DNA of 64,000 nucleotides from Odobenus rosmarus divergens. Taxonomy: Eukaryota > Chordata > Mammalia > Carnivora > Odobenidae. The DNA lies in contig NW_004450398.1 in assembly GCF_000321225.1 (NCBI RefSeq), forward strand, positions 3,132,176 to 3,196,175, given 5' to 3'. The notes under the pieces are model-generated. The model saw only the letters and a list, made by a program, of their open reading frames with translations. It ran no database searches and was not told where the DNA came from. The position numbers and the translations under genes are program-made. Positions 10,401-21,494 of the stretch are shown piece after piece; the first letter of the stretch is position 1; the number at the start of each line of letters is the position of its first letter.

Positions 10401-10659
10401 TCATGCGTTGTCGGGGGTGATCTTGGGGGGAATGGCCCACCACCACTCACTAGCTCCCTAATTCACCATGCTTGTTCCAAATGAGTTCGTAAGCCTACGC
10501 TTCTTGAAGCTGCCCAAACCTTTTACAGTGATGAATGCTTGAAGTCTCCTAGACTCAGATTTTCACTGGATAATTAGGAAATGAGGTAGATGGAGCTCTT
10601 CCAAATTGACCTCTTGGGTAGCCCAGATAGTTGAATTTAAATTGCTGGAGAATCTACAT

Positions 10660-10878
10660 ATGCGGTAGGGTGGAAGCTTCTGGAGTAACAGCTGTGACTC
10701 TTTCTCTATCTTGCAACCTCAGGCCCATAAACTCTTCCTCACTTGCAAAGTGTAAACAGATCAACCGCCGAGGGTTGTTACGAAGTTTGGGGGGGATGCA
10801 TAGAAAGCATCCGGCATAGCGCGTAACAGGTGCTCTCGGTGGGGGTGGATCTCATTATCATCGTCACCACCATCCCCG
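10660..10878 (+). mobile_element. MIR SINE, sense
   Basis: 'tcaggcccataaactcttcc', 'tcacttgcaaagtgtaaac', 'gggttgttacgaagttt' and 'ggcatagcgcgtaacaggtg' follow the MIR core and 3' half. Confidence 0.6.
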
Positions 10879-10879
10879 T

Positions 10880-11870
10880 CATCCAGCAGTGACTTTATGG
10901 CCTTGAACTGGCAGCCGTATTGAATCCCTGACAGTATGTAAAAGCATTCTCCTAGGACTTCTCTCCAAGAGGGGGCCAAACGCTACATTAAATGCAAGAG
11001 GGTAGAGATGTGTATCCTCTAAGTATCTGTGTAAGGTTGATTCCTTTGTCCTTCTACCTCCCCAAGGACTGAAAAGCATGCACAGCGACTTAACACAAAT
11101 TATACATTATTTATGTACAGGGAAGATGATGTATGCACACAGAGACATAAATAAGCCTTGTTAAGCCAGAATTCTGCCAAGGGATTGGGTGTGGGGCTCT
11201 TTACCTGGCTTTGTTCCCTCCGGCCACCGGAATTATGGCTGTGATAGTCAGGGGGTTGACCCGGACCTGACATCCAGCCTCACAATACCTACAGGAATTC
11301 GGAAACTCAGACCTTTTTAAAAGCTAAAGGAAGATTTGGAGATAATGCCTGAGCCTCTTCACTAGCTTCTAAGGAAGCTTTGGCTCCTGCCTTTTCTACA
11401 CCTCTGAAGTCACAGTGATGGGCAATGAAGTCTGTCATCATTTTAGCCCAAGGACCAGTTGGTCAAGTTCAAGGTCAGATTGGGTTGTATTGCCCACAGG
11501 TAGAGAATCCAAAGGGGAAAATGTTCAAAATACACGTGGGCATTGTTCCTCCTTCTCTCTCTCTCTCCACCTACATGCCACAGTGGTTTTGACCACAGGT
11601 TGAAATCCCAGGTACCTGCAGGTGCCAAGCAGGTGACAGATGAGTGACCGCACCATGCTGCACAGGGTAGCCCCTGCTCAGTGTCAGCCACGTGTTGCCA
11701 GGTGGGAAGACGCAGTGTTAGCAGATAGTCGTATTTTTTAGGATGAGTTAAGAGGTAGGATTTTTGTAAAATCTTCAATTTTTTAGCTAGTGGCAAATAA
11801 TTTTTTTTAAAAAAGCTAATAGTCAAACAAAAATAATCAAGGGCCACATTCAGCCCTTATGTAACCAGTT
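10880..11870. other. Unassigned sequence
   Basis: Mixed composition with a short CT run near 11552-11566 and T/A-rich text near 11780-11820. No transposon or gene recognised with confidence. Confidence 0.4.
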
Positions 11871-11874
11871 AAGA

Positions 11875-12120
11875 GTTTAGTCACCGGAGTGAATCAGAGC
11901 CAGGTTTAAATCTCAGCTCTGCAACTTATTGTCTGTTGACCCTGGAGAAACTGCTTACCTCCTCCATGGCTCAGACTCCTCATCTGTAAAGAAAAGACAG
12001 TGACAGTGCCCACTTCAAGAGTTGGTATTCAGATTAACTAAGATCATACTGTCAGGACACACCTGCAACCCCAGGACTGAGAACAGGACCTGGTACAAAG
12101 CAGGTTTTCAACATGTGTTT
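11875..12120 (+). mobile_element. MIR SINE, sense
   Basis: 'ggtttaaatctcagctctgc' then 'aacttattgtctgttgaccc', 'gactcctcatctgtaaagaa' and 'acctggtacaaagcaggttt' cover most of the element. Confidence 0.8.
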
Positions 12121-13384
12121 TTTGTTTTGTTTTGTTTAGTGAACACATGAGTAAATAATCACCATCATGAATGCTGTAAAGTCACAGGCCCTGCAGGGAT
12201 CTCAGACCCCTGGTCTTCGCACCCCATGCTAGGAGATTTTGTTTTATTAAAATTGCTGCTCCACCGTCTTGAACCTAACCCATTTAAATTTGGCTTCCCT
12301 TCCGCCGTCCCCAAACTTGTGCGGGACAGACCTTCCTTGAAGAAGGCACTTGACCCCCACAAGCTCAGAATCCCAAGGTAACTGAACCTACCGTGTGGGG
12401 GTGGCCCTGTGACTAGGAGGGACCACTGCTGAGCTGCAACCATTATTACTGCTGTTATAACAGTGTGAGGCAGAAGCCACTTTAGTGGTTTCTGGAAACA
12501 TGTCAGATGAAGAACCTAAAGTGTGTCTGAGTCTGTTACTCATTTTTAAATTTTTCTCTGGAGCCTCCTAGATCCGATTGCCCTGAGATGGCAGAAGGAC
12601 CCTTGTGAAACATTGTCAGCCCTGAGTTGCCTCGTGACTGACAGCTCTTTGCAGATAAGGACCAGCAGCCATCTGCCAAGTGGCCCCTGAGGGCTCCTGC
12701 CAAGAGAAGAGAGGCTCCAGGGAGCAGGAATTGAAAATAACGGAGTTTACACACGAATGCATGCACGTGCACACACACGCACACACATGCACCCACCCAA
12801 TACCCTCAGCTGTTGAGCTGTAAAGACCAAAATCCTCAAGGGTATTTCAGAAATAATTGCACTGGAGCAGGCCTGCTGGGTCCATGCCCCTTAAAGATAA
12901 AAGAACCCTCGCCCCATCATGCATGGTGTCCTTATCCATAAACAGTTGACAGGGATCTCGTAGAAGCCCAGTCTATATTTATACAATGCGTTGCTCTTCT
13001 CGACAGGACCGTCCATCCCCCCGGTGGGCTCTTCCTCTCCTTCAGAGGTGACTCTTGGGCTGAGATGTCTGGCAAACAGCAGGAAGATGGGCAGAATTTC
13101 CTCCAGCCGGCCTCCCCGCTCTGCCTCAGATCCACGACCCTGCTCCCAGTCCCCAGAGCCCCACTAAGGTACGTTCTGCGAACTCTGTGCATCACACACG
13201 CCATCTTCCCTGCTACCATGAGGACACTGGACCACCCGGGAGGTCGCCTGGGCTCTTCAGACAGTGCTAAGAACACAGATCAGTCACCTTCCTATTTTTG
13301 GCACGTTTACTGACTTTCAGTACTTCCTAAAACCTTGGGGTTTTAGGCCCCTTCTCCAGCAAGACGCAAAAAGTAGGGAAAGTA
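12121..13384. other. Unassigned sequence with two small simple repeats
   Basis: TTTTG repeats lie at about 12119-12139 and a CA/CG-alternating run (12768-12796) follows 'cacacgaatgcatgcacg'. Open frames of 82-114 codons on both strands near 12,930-13,310 overlap each other and show no domain. Confidence 0.4.
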
Positions 13385-13630
13385 ATACCAATTATGTACT
13401 TAGTGTTTCCAGGGTCCAAGCAGTTTTTTAAGCATGTAATGAGCTCTGCCCTTCATGGAAATTAACAAGAGGACTGCAAGTGATATATTTATTGTTGTTG
13501 TTGTCATGTTACAAGCAGGGAGGCTGGGGTTCAGAGCGGGTTATTAACTTGCCCTTCTGATGCCAGGCAAATGACAAAACTTTATTGGAGCACAAATCCG
13601 TCTTGACTCCAAAACCTGAGTCCTTGAAAG
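13385..13630 (-). mobile_element. MIR SINE, antisense
   Basis: 'aattatgtacttagtgtttc', 'ctggggttcagagcgggtta' and 'ttaacttgcccttctgatgc' fit an inverted, diverged MIR. Confidence 0.5.
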
Positions 13631-13639
13631 TATCAAAAA

Positions 13640-13890
13640 TAACAAGAGCTGACATATCTAATGCTTGTCTTACCAGATGCCACATGCTAAGCCAAGATTT
13701 TAACACTCCTTTCTCACTTCCTTCCTGTATTTATCGTGGAAGTTATGTGCCATTCTACCCATTTTAGAGACGAGGTCACCGAGGCCAGGGGTGATTAAGC
13801 ATTTGGCCTAAGGATGCATGGCTGGTGAGTTGGGACAGCAGAGACTCCAGCCCAGGTCTTCCAGTGTCAGAATTGAAGCTCTTAACTACA
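13640..13890 (-). mobile_element. MIR SINE, antisense
   Basis: 'ctacccattttagagacgag', 'ggcctaaggatgcatggctg' and 'gaattgaagctcttaactac' follow an inverted MIR, in the same orientation as the copy just upstream. Confidence 0.65.
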
Positions 13891-13894
13891 CACT

Positions 13895-14760
13895 ATGGAA
13901 ACTTATTACAAAGATTTCTTAGAGGATCCACATTGACTTATGGTCTCAAAATGTCTCCCCATGTCCCCAAATCCTGTTACCGAAAAATTACATCCAATTA
14001 AAAAAAAAAATCAAGTCAATAACAAGAGAGGTAGAAACAATTTGATACTTGTATCCTTAAGGGTATAATTCAAATCCTTCTCTTATTCTTAAAACATCCG
14101 ACAATATACAGTACCCTCCCATGGAGCTGTCTAGGACCCCCAAACAGCCCCAGCTGCTGCCATACTTTTGTCTCCCAACTATGAGTGTTCAGGATGCTTG
14201 GGTTTTCCTCCAGCATCCTATGCCAGAATCCCAAGTTACTCAGGATTTGTATATCAGGCAGGAAAGCAACGAATCTCTCCTTTTCCCCTACCTATTACCC
14301 AATCACAGCTTCTAGAGTCAGTTCCCAATTGAAAGAGGATGCTGCATATCCCCAGCCCTTGTCCTGGCTGAGTGGAGGTGCTCAGGAGGGGGGAGCCTGA
14401 CCCCTAGAATTGCAAGAGACTGAGCACCGGGGATGAGGTGAGCCACTGAGAGCACATTGCCTTTCCCCTGGGAAAGAGTGGACGTAACGTGGTTGCCACC
14501 ACTGGCCAGGAAAGGGGTTTGTGGTACCCTGTCCATCCACGCCCAGGCAGCTCTCCTAGACAGCACCCAGCACCCGTGACTTCCCAGTGCAGTTCCAACT
14601 GTTTCTGGAGAGCTTAACTCAGCTCCCACTCAGAGCTAACCAGCTGTATATCCGTATAATATTGTTCACCAGAGGCCACTGCCGGTCAGGACAGCTGGAA
14701 CCCCTGAACCAGTGCCCACTCAGCTGGACCACCTGGCCTGTTCCTTTCAGTGCAAAGAGA
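13895..14760. other. Unassigned sequence
   Basis: An A10 run at about 13999 and several overlapping 60-100 codon frames. Nothing recognisable as a gene or repeat. Confidence 0.4.
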
Positions 14761-14764
14761 CATG

Positions 14765-14960
14765 ACTTCCACATCTGGGTTCAAGTATGCATCTTTCCCT
14801 TGCCGGCTGTGTTACCTAGGGCAAGTCACTTTCCCGCTCCAAAATCCAATCTCCCCATAATGAATTGGGGACTATAAATATCCTCTTTACAGGGACCTGA
14901 GGAAGTTCAGTAAGCTAGCCCAAATCCCTGGCACAAAGAAGATGCAGCATACATGTTGTA
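14765..14960 (+). mobile_element. MIR SINE, sense
   Basis: 'cacatctgggttcaagtatg', 'ggctgtgttacctagggcaa' and 'ctggcacaaagaagatgcag' follow the MIR consensus. Confidence 0.7.
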
Positions 14961-14964
14961 TCAG

Positions 14965-15885
14965 CCCCTCCACTCTAGAAGGCCCAGTGCATGGAGGTGG
15001 TGACAGAGTGCTTGAACTCTGAGCCTGGCTCGGGGCAATCTCTCGGAAGTGGACACAGAGGCTCTAAATCCCTTTTTTCCATTCTTTGATGCAGGGACAT
15101 TCTCTGTATACGTTTCTGAATGAAAGCAGGGGAACAGCCTCCCTTTTTTCCTATATGCCTTTCAAATATGCATCCAGAAAGACTGTCACTGTAAACTGTA
15201 ATGGGTTATAATGCCTTATGGCCACAGCCCACAGTCGTCGTAAATCTCGATATATAACAGCTACGGGGGAAAAATCAAAACAGTTGCTTGATTCAGGGGA
15301 CTCCAAAGTCAGATCACGGCACTGTCAGAATGCCCTGCACAGATCCACTCGTGGAGAGCTCGTCAAGGAAAAAGCCCATGAAAACAACCTGACTCTCTGC
15401 TTGTCCCTGTTCTTTATATCGAAATGTTGGAAAGATCATAGCAGTCAGTAAGGACACAGAACAAGCTGCAACAATGTGTGGAGCGCTGACAGCAAGATCA
15501 GGTGTATGGTGGGGTCCAGGTGAGTAACTGAGCGGGTGGTCAATAAAGGAAGACATTTCTTGGTGGACCAACACCAAAGACCACTTGATCTCCCTAATTC
15601 CAACTGAGGCTTGAAAATCAGATCTTTTCCTCACAGGCTGTGCTCCAGAGAGTTTGTAGGAGCTTTCCCAAGGTCAAGGAGTTGCAAAAGTCTTGATAGA
15701 CTCTTTTAAAAAAGGAAAGCATCTAAAATATCACAGATCCGGCAGTTGCTCAGAACACTAGAAGTCTTTTCCTCTGTGACCCAAGACTGGCCCCAGCAGC
15801 TGCCTTTGTGTGGGCCGTTCTGGTCCCTCCTCTTTGCCCCTCCCTCCTCCTCAGCTCCTGTCCTTGCATCTAGAAGCAGGGACCA
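14965..15885. other. Unassigned sequence
   Basis: Balanced composition with scattered CpGs ('cacagtcgtcgtaaatctcg'). No promoter, exon or repeat I can support. Minus-strand open frame 15314-15634 (106 codons) has no domain signature. Confidence 0.4.
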
Positions 15886-15889
15886 AGGT

Positions 15890-16085
15890 CTTTGGACTCA
15901 GACAGACCCGGGGTCAAACTGAGCCCCCCCCCCTTCCCACTTGCACATCCTTGGGTTAGTTACTTCATTTCTCTGAGCCTTGGATCCTTCTCTTTAAACA
16001 CCCAGAGCATACTCATGGCATCTCCCTCTTGGGTTGCTGTAGGATTCGAAAAGTATGAATAAAAAAAGCCTTAATAAATGCTGGT
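15890..16085 (+). mobile_element. MIR SINE, sense
   Basis: 'tttggactcagacagacccg', 'gttacttcatttctctgagc' and 'gccttaataaatgctgg' cover the MIR body and tail. A C9 run interrupts it near 15925. Confidence 0.75.
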
Positions 16086-16134
16086 TTCCAGAGAACACCC
16101 CCCAGCCCAGGGCTCAGCACCCGTGACAGTGCTG

Positions 16135-16370
16135 ATCACAATACTGAGTACTCACTGCGCACAGGGCTCTATGGTAAACACTTCACAGTTACTGGCTTGT
16201 TAATCCTCACGGCAGCCTTATGATAGAAGTATTACTGGTGCACTTTTAGAGTTGGGGAAACAAAGTCCCGGAAAGGATATGTCATGTATCCAAGAGCTCA
16301 GCTGGAAAATGGCTATGTGGGGAATCAAGCCCAACTGTCCGATTCCGAGTCTGACTCTAAGGGACCACTG
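16135..16370 (-). mobile_element. MIR SINE, antisense
   Basis: 'gagtactcactgcgcacagg', 'tgttaatcctcacggcagcc' and 'ttagagttggggaaacaaag' match the inverted consensus. Confidence 0.7.
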
Positions 16371-16374
16371 TCAG

Positions 16375-16770
16375 ATGCTCAAGCAGGTGTCCCTCTGCTC
16401 CCTTATGATTTCCTCTAATCTTCCCTCCCTCCTGGTGTCAGCTGTTGATCTAGAAGTCCTTTACACCTATAAAGCACTGGGGATGTTTAAGAAATGTTCA
16501 TGTAAAGTGACTTAATCCATCCATCGTCCAACGCACTTGGATTAAACCTCCCCTGGCCGCTGGGGGCTCCCGAGCCCCGACGAATCTCCCGTCGAGCCAG
16601 ACCAGCCAAACTGCATATCCGCATTGCACAGAATTTCCATAAAAATGGAAACTCAGAGAATGTGAGCCGCTGGGAGCCAGCATTTGCAACCACAGATCTG
16701 GTTGGCCGACTCAGCAGTTTTCGTAAGCATACCAACAGATTGGCAGCGCCACATAAACGAGGTGGGCTTC
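16375..16770. other. Unassigned sequence
   Basis: Includes a slightly CpG-rich patch at about 16530-16600 ('cgagccccgacgaatctccc'). No gene or repeat recognised. Confidence 0.35.
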
Positions 16771-16774
16771 GCAC

Positions 16775-17012
16775 TCCTAAGCATTTACAATGCGCAGGAA
16801 CTGTTCTACCTACTTTAAAAACATCATTGTCCCCAAAAGGACTCCATGAATTAAGTTCCCTCTTTATCCCCATTTTACAGAAAAGGAAACCTGCTCAGAG
16901 AAGTGAAGTAGCTAATAGGTTACACTGTTAATAGGAAGCAGAGCCAGAATCCAAACCCACATCTCTCTGATTCAAAAGCTTGTCCTTTTTAAAGTCTATG
17001 CTATGCTGCCAC
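16775..17012 (-). mobile_element. MIR SINE, antisense
   Basis: 'tatccccattttacagaaaa' followed by 'gaaacctgctcagagaagtg', and the end 'aaagtctatgctatgctgcc', identify a near-complete inverted MIR. Confidence 0.85.
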
Positions 17013-17014
17013 TC

Positions 17015-17670
17015 CAGAACAGTTCAATAAAAGATAAGGCTACATCTTGGTAAGTGCCAAACCAGGAAAGAGGCAACTTACCTCTTGCTCTCTTACCCGG
17101 GACATTTTATTTCACCTCTGCGATGCTCAGTTTTATTCGGTTGAAAAAATGCACATAAAAGTGCCCGTGTCCAGGGGTCAGTGTGAGGATTTAGGAGGAT
17201 AGGGTAAGAGAGAGCACAGGGGGGCTCGATGCATGCTTTTTGCACAGAAGATTTGCAGTTGCAGAACCCTCGCTCTGGTCTAAGAAGCCACTTTCCTTGT
17301 TGCTCCGCCTTCCCTTTCCCATGTTGGTGAGTCCACGCAAGGCATGAAAGGAGCCCTAAGCCGTGTCTGAATGTGAAGCTGCGCTGTGGGCCTCCCTTAG
17401 CCTGCCTGTGGGAGGAACCCGAAGGCCTCAAGTAATTGTCTCGAAAGAACCAATTCAGAGAGAGTACCTTACAGGAGGCAAGAAAATTTCCTCAGCCTCA
17501 TCCTGCTGAGTCTTCCGTTTGTAGAAGCTCAGAATCAAAATAATGAGGAACTAAGCATCAGGGCCCTTCCAGGCCCGTTCCTCTGTGAACGCCCAGCCTG
17601 CCGGCCATTTCCAGAAGTCTCCACCTTCAGGGTAGAGAGGCCCTCGAGGCCACCTGGGAGCAGCTAGGAG
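17015..17670. other. Unassigned sequence
   Basis: Nothing recognised. A 112-codon minus-strand frame at 17093-17431 has no motif and no splice context I can defend. Confidence 0.4.
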
Positions 17671-17674
17671 TACA

Positions 17675-17835
17675 CACGGGTACAGCAGAAAGACTCGGGA
17701 CCCAAGGGGCTCAAAGTCCTATCTCGGCCGCTCACCGGCTGTGTGATCTCCAGCTACCCTCTCCACCTCTCTGGGCCTCCCGGGGAGAGGGTCATTATGT
17801 ATACCTTGACCTACTGAATTCCTGTAACAGCACTT
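17675..17835 (+). mobile_element. MIR SINE, sense, partial
   Basis: 'ccgctcaccggctgtgtgat' and 'cacctctctgggcctcccgg' correspond to the MIR core. The 3' half is worn. Confidence 0.55.
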
Positions 17836-17849
17836 TGCGATGGCATATG

Positions 17850-18225
17850 AGTCTTCTTCGATAGCACACCCTGGTGGCTTAACCCACAGAAATTTGTGTC
17901 CCCACAGCTCTGGAGACAGGAAGCCCAAAATCTAGGTGCCACCGGGGCTGGTTTCTCCTGAGGCCCCTCTCCTTTGCTTGCAGGTGGCCATCTTCCTGCT
18001 GTGACCTCACATGGTTCTTTCTCCGTGTGCATGCATCCCTAGTGCCTACCGTGTCCAAATTTCCTCCTCTTAGAAGGACGCCAGTCAGAATGGATTAGGG
18101 CTCACCTATATGACCTTGTTTACCCTTAATTAGCTCTGTACAGGCCCGATCTCCACATACGGTCACAGTCTGAGGTCCTGGGAGGTTCACACATCAACAT
18201 GTGAACTTGGGAGATGCACATATGT
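17850..18225 (-). mobile_element. MLT1C/D-like MaLR LTR, antisense
   Basis: 'tggtggcttaacccacagaa', 'ctttgcttgcaggtggccat', 'aagaaggacgccagtcag'-like text and 'ccacatacggtcacagtctg' run in the reverse order of an MLT1C/D LTR. Confidence 0.8.
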
Positions 18226-18234
18226 GTCATAAGA

Positions 18235-18350
18235 GATGGTAAGTACTGTTATTCCCCCATTTTACGGATTGAAAACTGAGTCTTGGAGACGCATAGGAAC
18301 TTGCCTACAGTCACACGGCTGGGAGTCACAGCCGGGTCTTTACCATTTCG
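18235..18350 (-). mobile_element. MIR SINE, antisense, partial
   Basis: 'ttcccccattttacggattg' and 'gcctacagtcacacggctgg' are the inverted MIR core. Confidence 0.75.
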
Positions 18351-18354
18351 ACTG

Positions 18355-18815
18355 TCTGGCTTGTTCTTTACATACCTGACACTGCCCAAGTATGAAGGTG
18401 AATGCAACAGATGTCCTAAATGATGTGCAAAGGGTTCTGATTTGAAGGGACCCGAAGAACATTCCTTCTCCCCTGTGGTTGGACACAGAGCCTAAACTAC
18501 CACTGTTAGTGCACTTAAAGGGATGTCTGAGTTCACTCAATAATATCCCAGAGGAGTTACCGGAAGGCTGTCCTTGATTACTTCCATTGATGGGGAGCTC
18601 ATTTCCTCACAAGATATAAGATCTTATATCTTACCCCAGAGAACCCTGAGAAACGATAGCATTTTCGTAGGAAACTCACCAACAAAGCAGGTTCTCACTC
18701 ATCCACTCCCCACAACTCATTAAGCAGGGATACATTGTCATCTATCTGGGGAGTGTGGCTCCAACAAGATTTTACAAAATGGAGCATCAAGGCCTCCTCA
18801 TTTGAGAAAAAGCAA
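18355..18815. other. Unassigned sequence
   Basis: A perfect inverted repeat AGATATAAGATCTTATATCT occurs near 18613. Otherwise no gene or transposon recognised. Confidence 0.4.
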
Positions 18816-18819
18816 GTTG

Positions 18820-18975
18820 CTCAGGAGCCAGAGCCCCTGGGGGCAGAACCCTGGCTTTGCCACTTGGTATGACCTTGGGAAAATCCCACGACCTTCCTGA
18901 GTCTGAGTTCCTCCACCTGTGGAATGGAGCCGGTGCCTTGCAGGAAGAAAGGATGAATAAAATGCTGTGACAAAG
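18820..18975 (+). mobile_element. MIR SINE, sense
   Basis: 'ctggctttgccacttggtat', 'gaccttgggaaaatccc' and 'ttcctccacctgtggaatgg' follow the MIR core. Confidence 0.75.
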
Positions 18976-18979
18976 TTGA

Positions 18980-19240
18980 GGAACATGGCAGAGAGGGGAC
19001 AGTCTTGCCTCCCCCCACATGCCTGCCTCTCTCCCTCCCCACCTCCCTGCTCTTCTTTCCTCTCTCCCCATCCAGACCCTCCACCACAGCGCCTTGCTCA
19101 CACCCCACGCACGCACTGCTCAGTAATCCGACCGCTTTTCTACCTCTCACTCCAATGCTATCGGAATGCTCTGCCGCTCTGCTAGCCAAGAACCGTTTTA
19201 ATCTCTCCATCGGGGGTGCCTGGGCTGAAGTTTGAATTAT
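18980..19240. other. Pyrimidine-rich unassigned stretch
   Basis: About 19005-19100 is dominated by CCT/CTC runs. It gives long but meaningless open frames on both strands. Confidence 0.5.
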
Positions 19241-19244
19241 GGAA

Positions 19245-19560
19245 AGTAAGTGCACGCGGTGGGGATCCAGATGACAGGGATTTGAGGCAGGGTTTTATTT
19301 TTCTTATTTTTTTATCACGTAACAAGGACAGACATTTGAAATAAAGCTAGGAATCGTTTTTAAATTCCATCAATGGAGATAGGAAAATTGATTTAGTGTC
19401 CAATTAAAAGCCCATATGTTCAAAGTCCTACCGTTGATGGGGAAGCTTTACAGATATGTATTTAATGCATAATTCATGGGAAAGTGGTATGATTTATTTA
19501 TGTTTATCCATGAGGATGGGCTGAGCAGGAGCTATTTTAAACAAATAGTTTTACCGGCTT
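19245..19560. other. Candidate conserved noncoding block
   Basis: Unique AT-rich sequence with 'tatcacgtaacaagg', 'gtccaattaaaagccc' and 'ttaatgcataattcatggg'. No repeat family fits. Enhancer-like by composition only. Confidence 0.25.
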
Positions 19561-19915
19561 GAAAACTAAAAGAGGCTCAATTTCTACATTCCTCTTGGAA
19601 GCACGACTGATGGCTGAGCATGATGTGGACTCAGCCCACCCACGTGCTCCGTCAGGAAAGTCCCCTCCATGATTCTGGGGAGCCCCGAGAATGCCCCTAG
19701 AAGGCTCCAGGCCCACTGCCACGGGCACTGCGAGAGCCTCTTTCCCAGGAATGCCGGGAGGGATTCCCAAGTGGGGATTACAGTTGTGTCTGGACCTCCT
19801 AGGGTAATGGTGAGGACACGTGGGATGACGTCATCCATAAGTAGTGTGGAGCTTGGAGAACCAGTGGGCACCAGGCAGTGCCAGCAGCACCGCCCCTCCC
19901 CCCACCGATGCAGCA
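19560..19915. other. Unassigned sequence
   Basis: Moderately GC-rich. Both strands carry long open frames (19584-19991 minus, 19669-20238 plus); the plus frame runs on through the MIR at 19921, which argues against a real protein. Confidence 0.4.
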
Positions 19916-19920
19916 TCATG

Positions 19921-20075
19921 GTCAAGAGCACCAAACATGTACCTGGACTTGAGCAAGTTCTGGACCCTGGGCCAGTCAGTGAACTCCCCACGGTTTCAGT
20001 TTATTCATCTGTCGAATGGGGTGATGATGGTGCCCTGTCTCATGCTGTGTGCAGGGATTATAATAATCACATGGG
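19921..20075 (+). mobile_element. MIR SINE, sense
   Basis: 'ctgggccagtcagtgaactc' and 'cagtttattcatctgtcgaa' followed by 'tggggtgatgatggtgccc' fit the MIR core. Confidence 0.7.
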
Positions 20076-20079
20076 TCTT

Positions 20080-20605
20080 AATGTGGGTTCCCCAAAGTGT
20101 TACTACCCCCACTCAGCAGACAAGGCAGAGGACCCCACATCCCCAGCTCATGCCCGTGGTTCTGAAATAATTACTAAGGGTGTCCCCCTTATGCGCCCTG
20201 TGTCCTGTCCAGAGGACAAATCCTATGATGATCCCTGAGAGGAAAACATTGGGGTGAGAGAAGTAACGCCCCAAATCACATAACAGAGCCAGGCAGGGCT
20301 CAGACCCGACACGACTCCATGCTCTCCTCTTCCCAGCACACTTGCCTGCCTCCCCTTCTGCAGTTATCCTCCGAGGCTCCAGGCCACGTGGGTCCCACGG
20401 GAGATGGGCAAGGCCATTCTCAGGACCACTGGGGGTCCTGAAGGGCCCAGGCTCACAAGCCACATGGCTGAGCTGGATCGCGTCCCCATTACGCTCAGCA
20501 TTTGTCAACCTTCAATTACGAATGTCCACATCAAGCCTGAGACAGGACCTGGGTGCAAATCTTTTATTAGGGGGTGAGAGGAAGCTCCAGTGGGGCAGCT
20601 GGGAA
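20080..20605. other. Unassigned sequence
   Basis: GC-rich towards its right end and leading into the CpG island. No repeat or exon recognised. Confidence 0.4.
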
Positions 20606-20609
20606 GTGA

Positions 20610-21250
20610 GGTGGGGCAGGGAGAAAACCAGCGCAGAGCGCATTCGCGCAGGACCTGCGATAGGTAATGGGGGCCCTGGCCCGCTGGAGACCGTCTGAAA
20701 AACACATCGGAACGATCCCACTCAGCAGTAAGGAAGCTGGCCACTTACCCGCCAACCCACGTTCCTCACCCGCTGCGGATTGCGCCTGCGCATTCACTCT
20801 CGCATGCTTGCCTGGCCGAGGATGCCCAGCGGGCGCCCCAAGAGCACCTGTCGGTGTCAGAGGAAGCCGTCGGCATGCATGGGAACTGGCACCCAGGCCA
20901 AGGCCGCTGGCCTCTGCAACAGGAGGTCAAGTGCCAGCATCCGTGGCACTAGCTGTCCCAGTTCCCGGAGAAGAACCTGTGACCGGCGCCACTGCCCCGA
21001 GTATTCCCTGCGCCAGGATCCATCCCCCGCGATGCAGGAAGAGTGGTCTGAGATGGCACAGAAGAGAGAAGAGTTCTGGAAGGACGAGGTGCCGCTTTGG
21101 AGCTGGTCCTGAGGGCGGCGGGAAGCTACCGATGGGTTCTAAATCCGGAGCGGGCATCATCTGATAGCGCTTTCAAACCATCAGCCTGGCCGCTCCGCGG
21201 TGAGTCGCAGGCGCGCAGCTCCGAAGCGTGTTCACAGCACAGACAGCAAG
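20610..21250. promoter_or_regulatory. CpG island (only clear one in the window), no attached gene recognised
   Basis: By hand count about 48 CpG dinucleotides fall in roughly 650-700 bases, with GC content near 60 percent. That gives an observed/expected ratio of about 0.7, above the usual island thresholds. Density is highest at 20,630-20,860 and 21,180-21,235. An exact NRF1-type palindrome lies inside. Open frames of 165 (20667-21164) and 110 codons (20780-21112) cross it, but neither matches a protein I know. It could be a promoter (coding or noncoding RNA), an orphan island, or a decayed GC-rich retrocopy. Confidence 0.65.
20781..20792. promoter_or_regulatory. NRF1-type site TGCGCCTGCGCA
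   Basis: Exact match to the NRF1 consensus half-site pair GCGCNTGCGC with its flanking T and A. NRF1 sites of this form are typical of CpG-island promoters. Binding itself cannot be judged from sequence. Confidence 0.6.
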
Positions 21251-21267
21251 GGCTTCATGGCCGAGGA

Positions 21268-21492
21268 AGGGTCCTTCTAAAGCAGAACCTAAAGCAGGAC
21301 CAAATTTGCCTAACTAACCCCTCCGGGACATCCAGCAAGATCTGGAGGTATTTTTGATCAACGCAAGTCTGATGGGGACTGCTACAGGCATCTAGTGGGT
21401 AGAGGCCCCGAACGGTGCTGCACATCCTCCAAGGCACAGGGCAGCGCTGGCAGCAAAGAGCACTCTGCCCCAAAGGTCCCTGAGTGCTGAGC
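21268..21492 (+). mobile_element. MER20 DNA transposon, sense
   Basis: 'aaatttgcctaactaacccc', 'agcaagatctggaggtattt', 'ggcatctagtgggtagaggc' and 'cacatcctccaaggcacagg' follow MER20. It abuts the CpG island. The 200-codon minus-strand frame at 21255-21857 runs through it and is therefore not a gene. Confidence 0.75.
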
Positions 21493-21494
21493 AT

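Noticed and set aside
14318..14629. 103-codon minus-strand frame
   Set aside because: No motif, overlaps other frames, no promoter or splice evidence.
20667..21164. 165-codon Arg/Pro/Gly-rich frame inside the CpG island
   Set aside because: No family match; GC-rich DNA keeps frames open. Kept only as part of the island finding.
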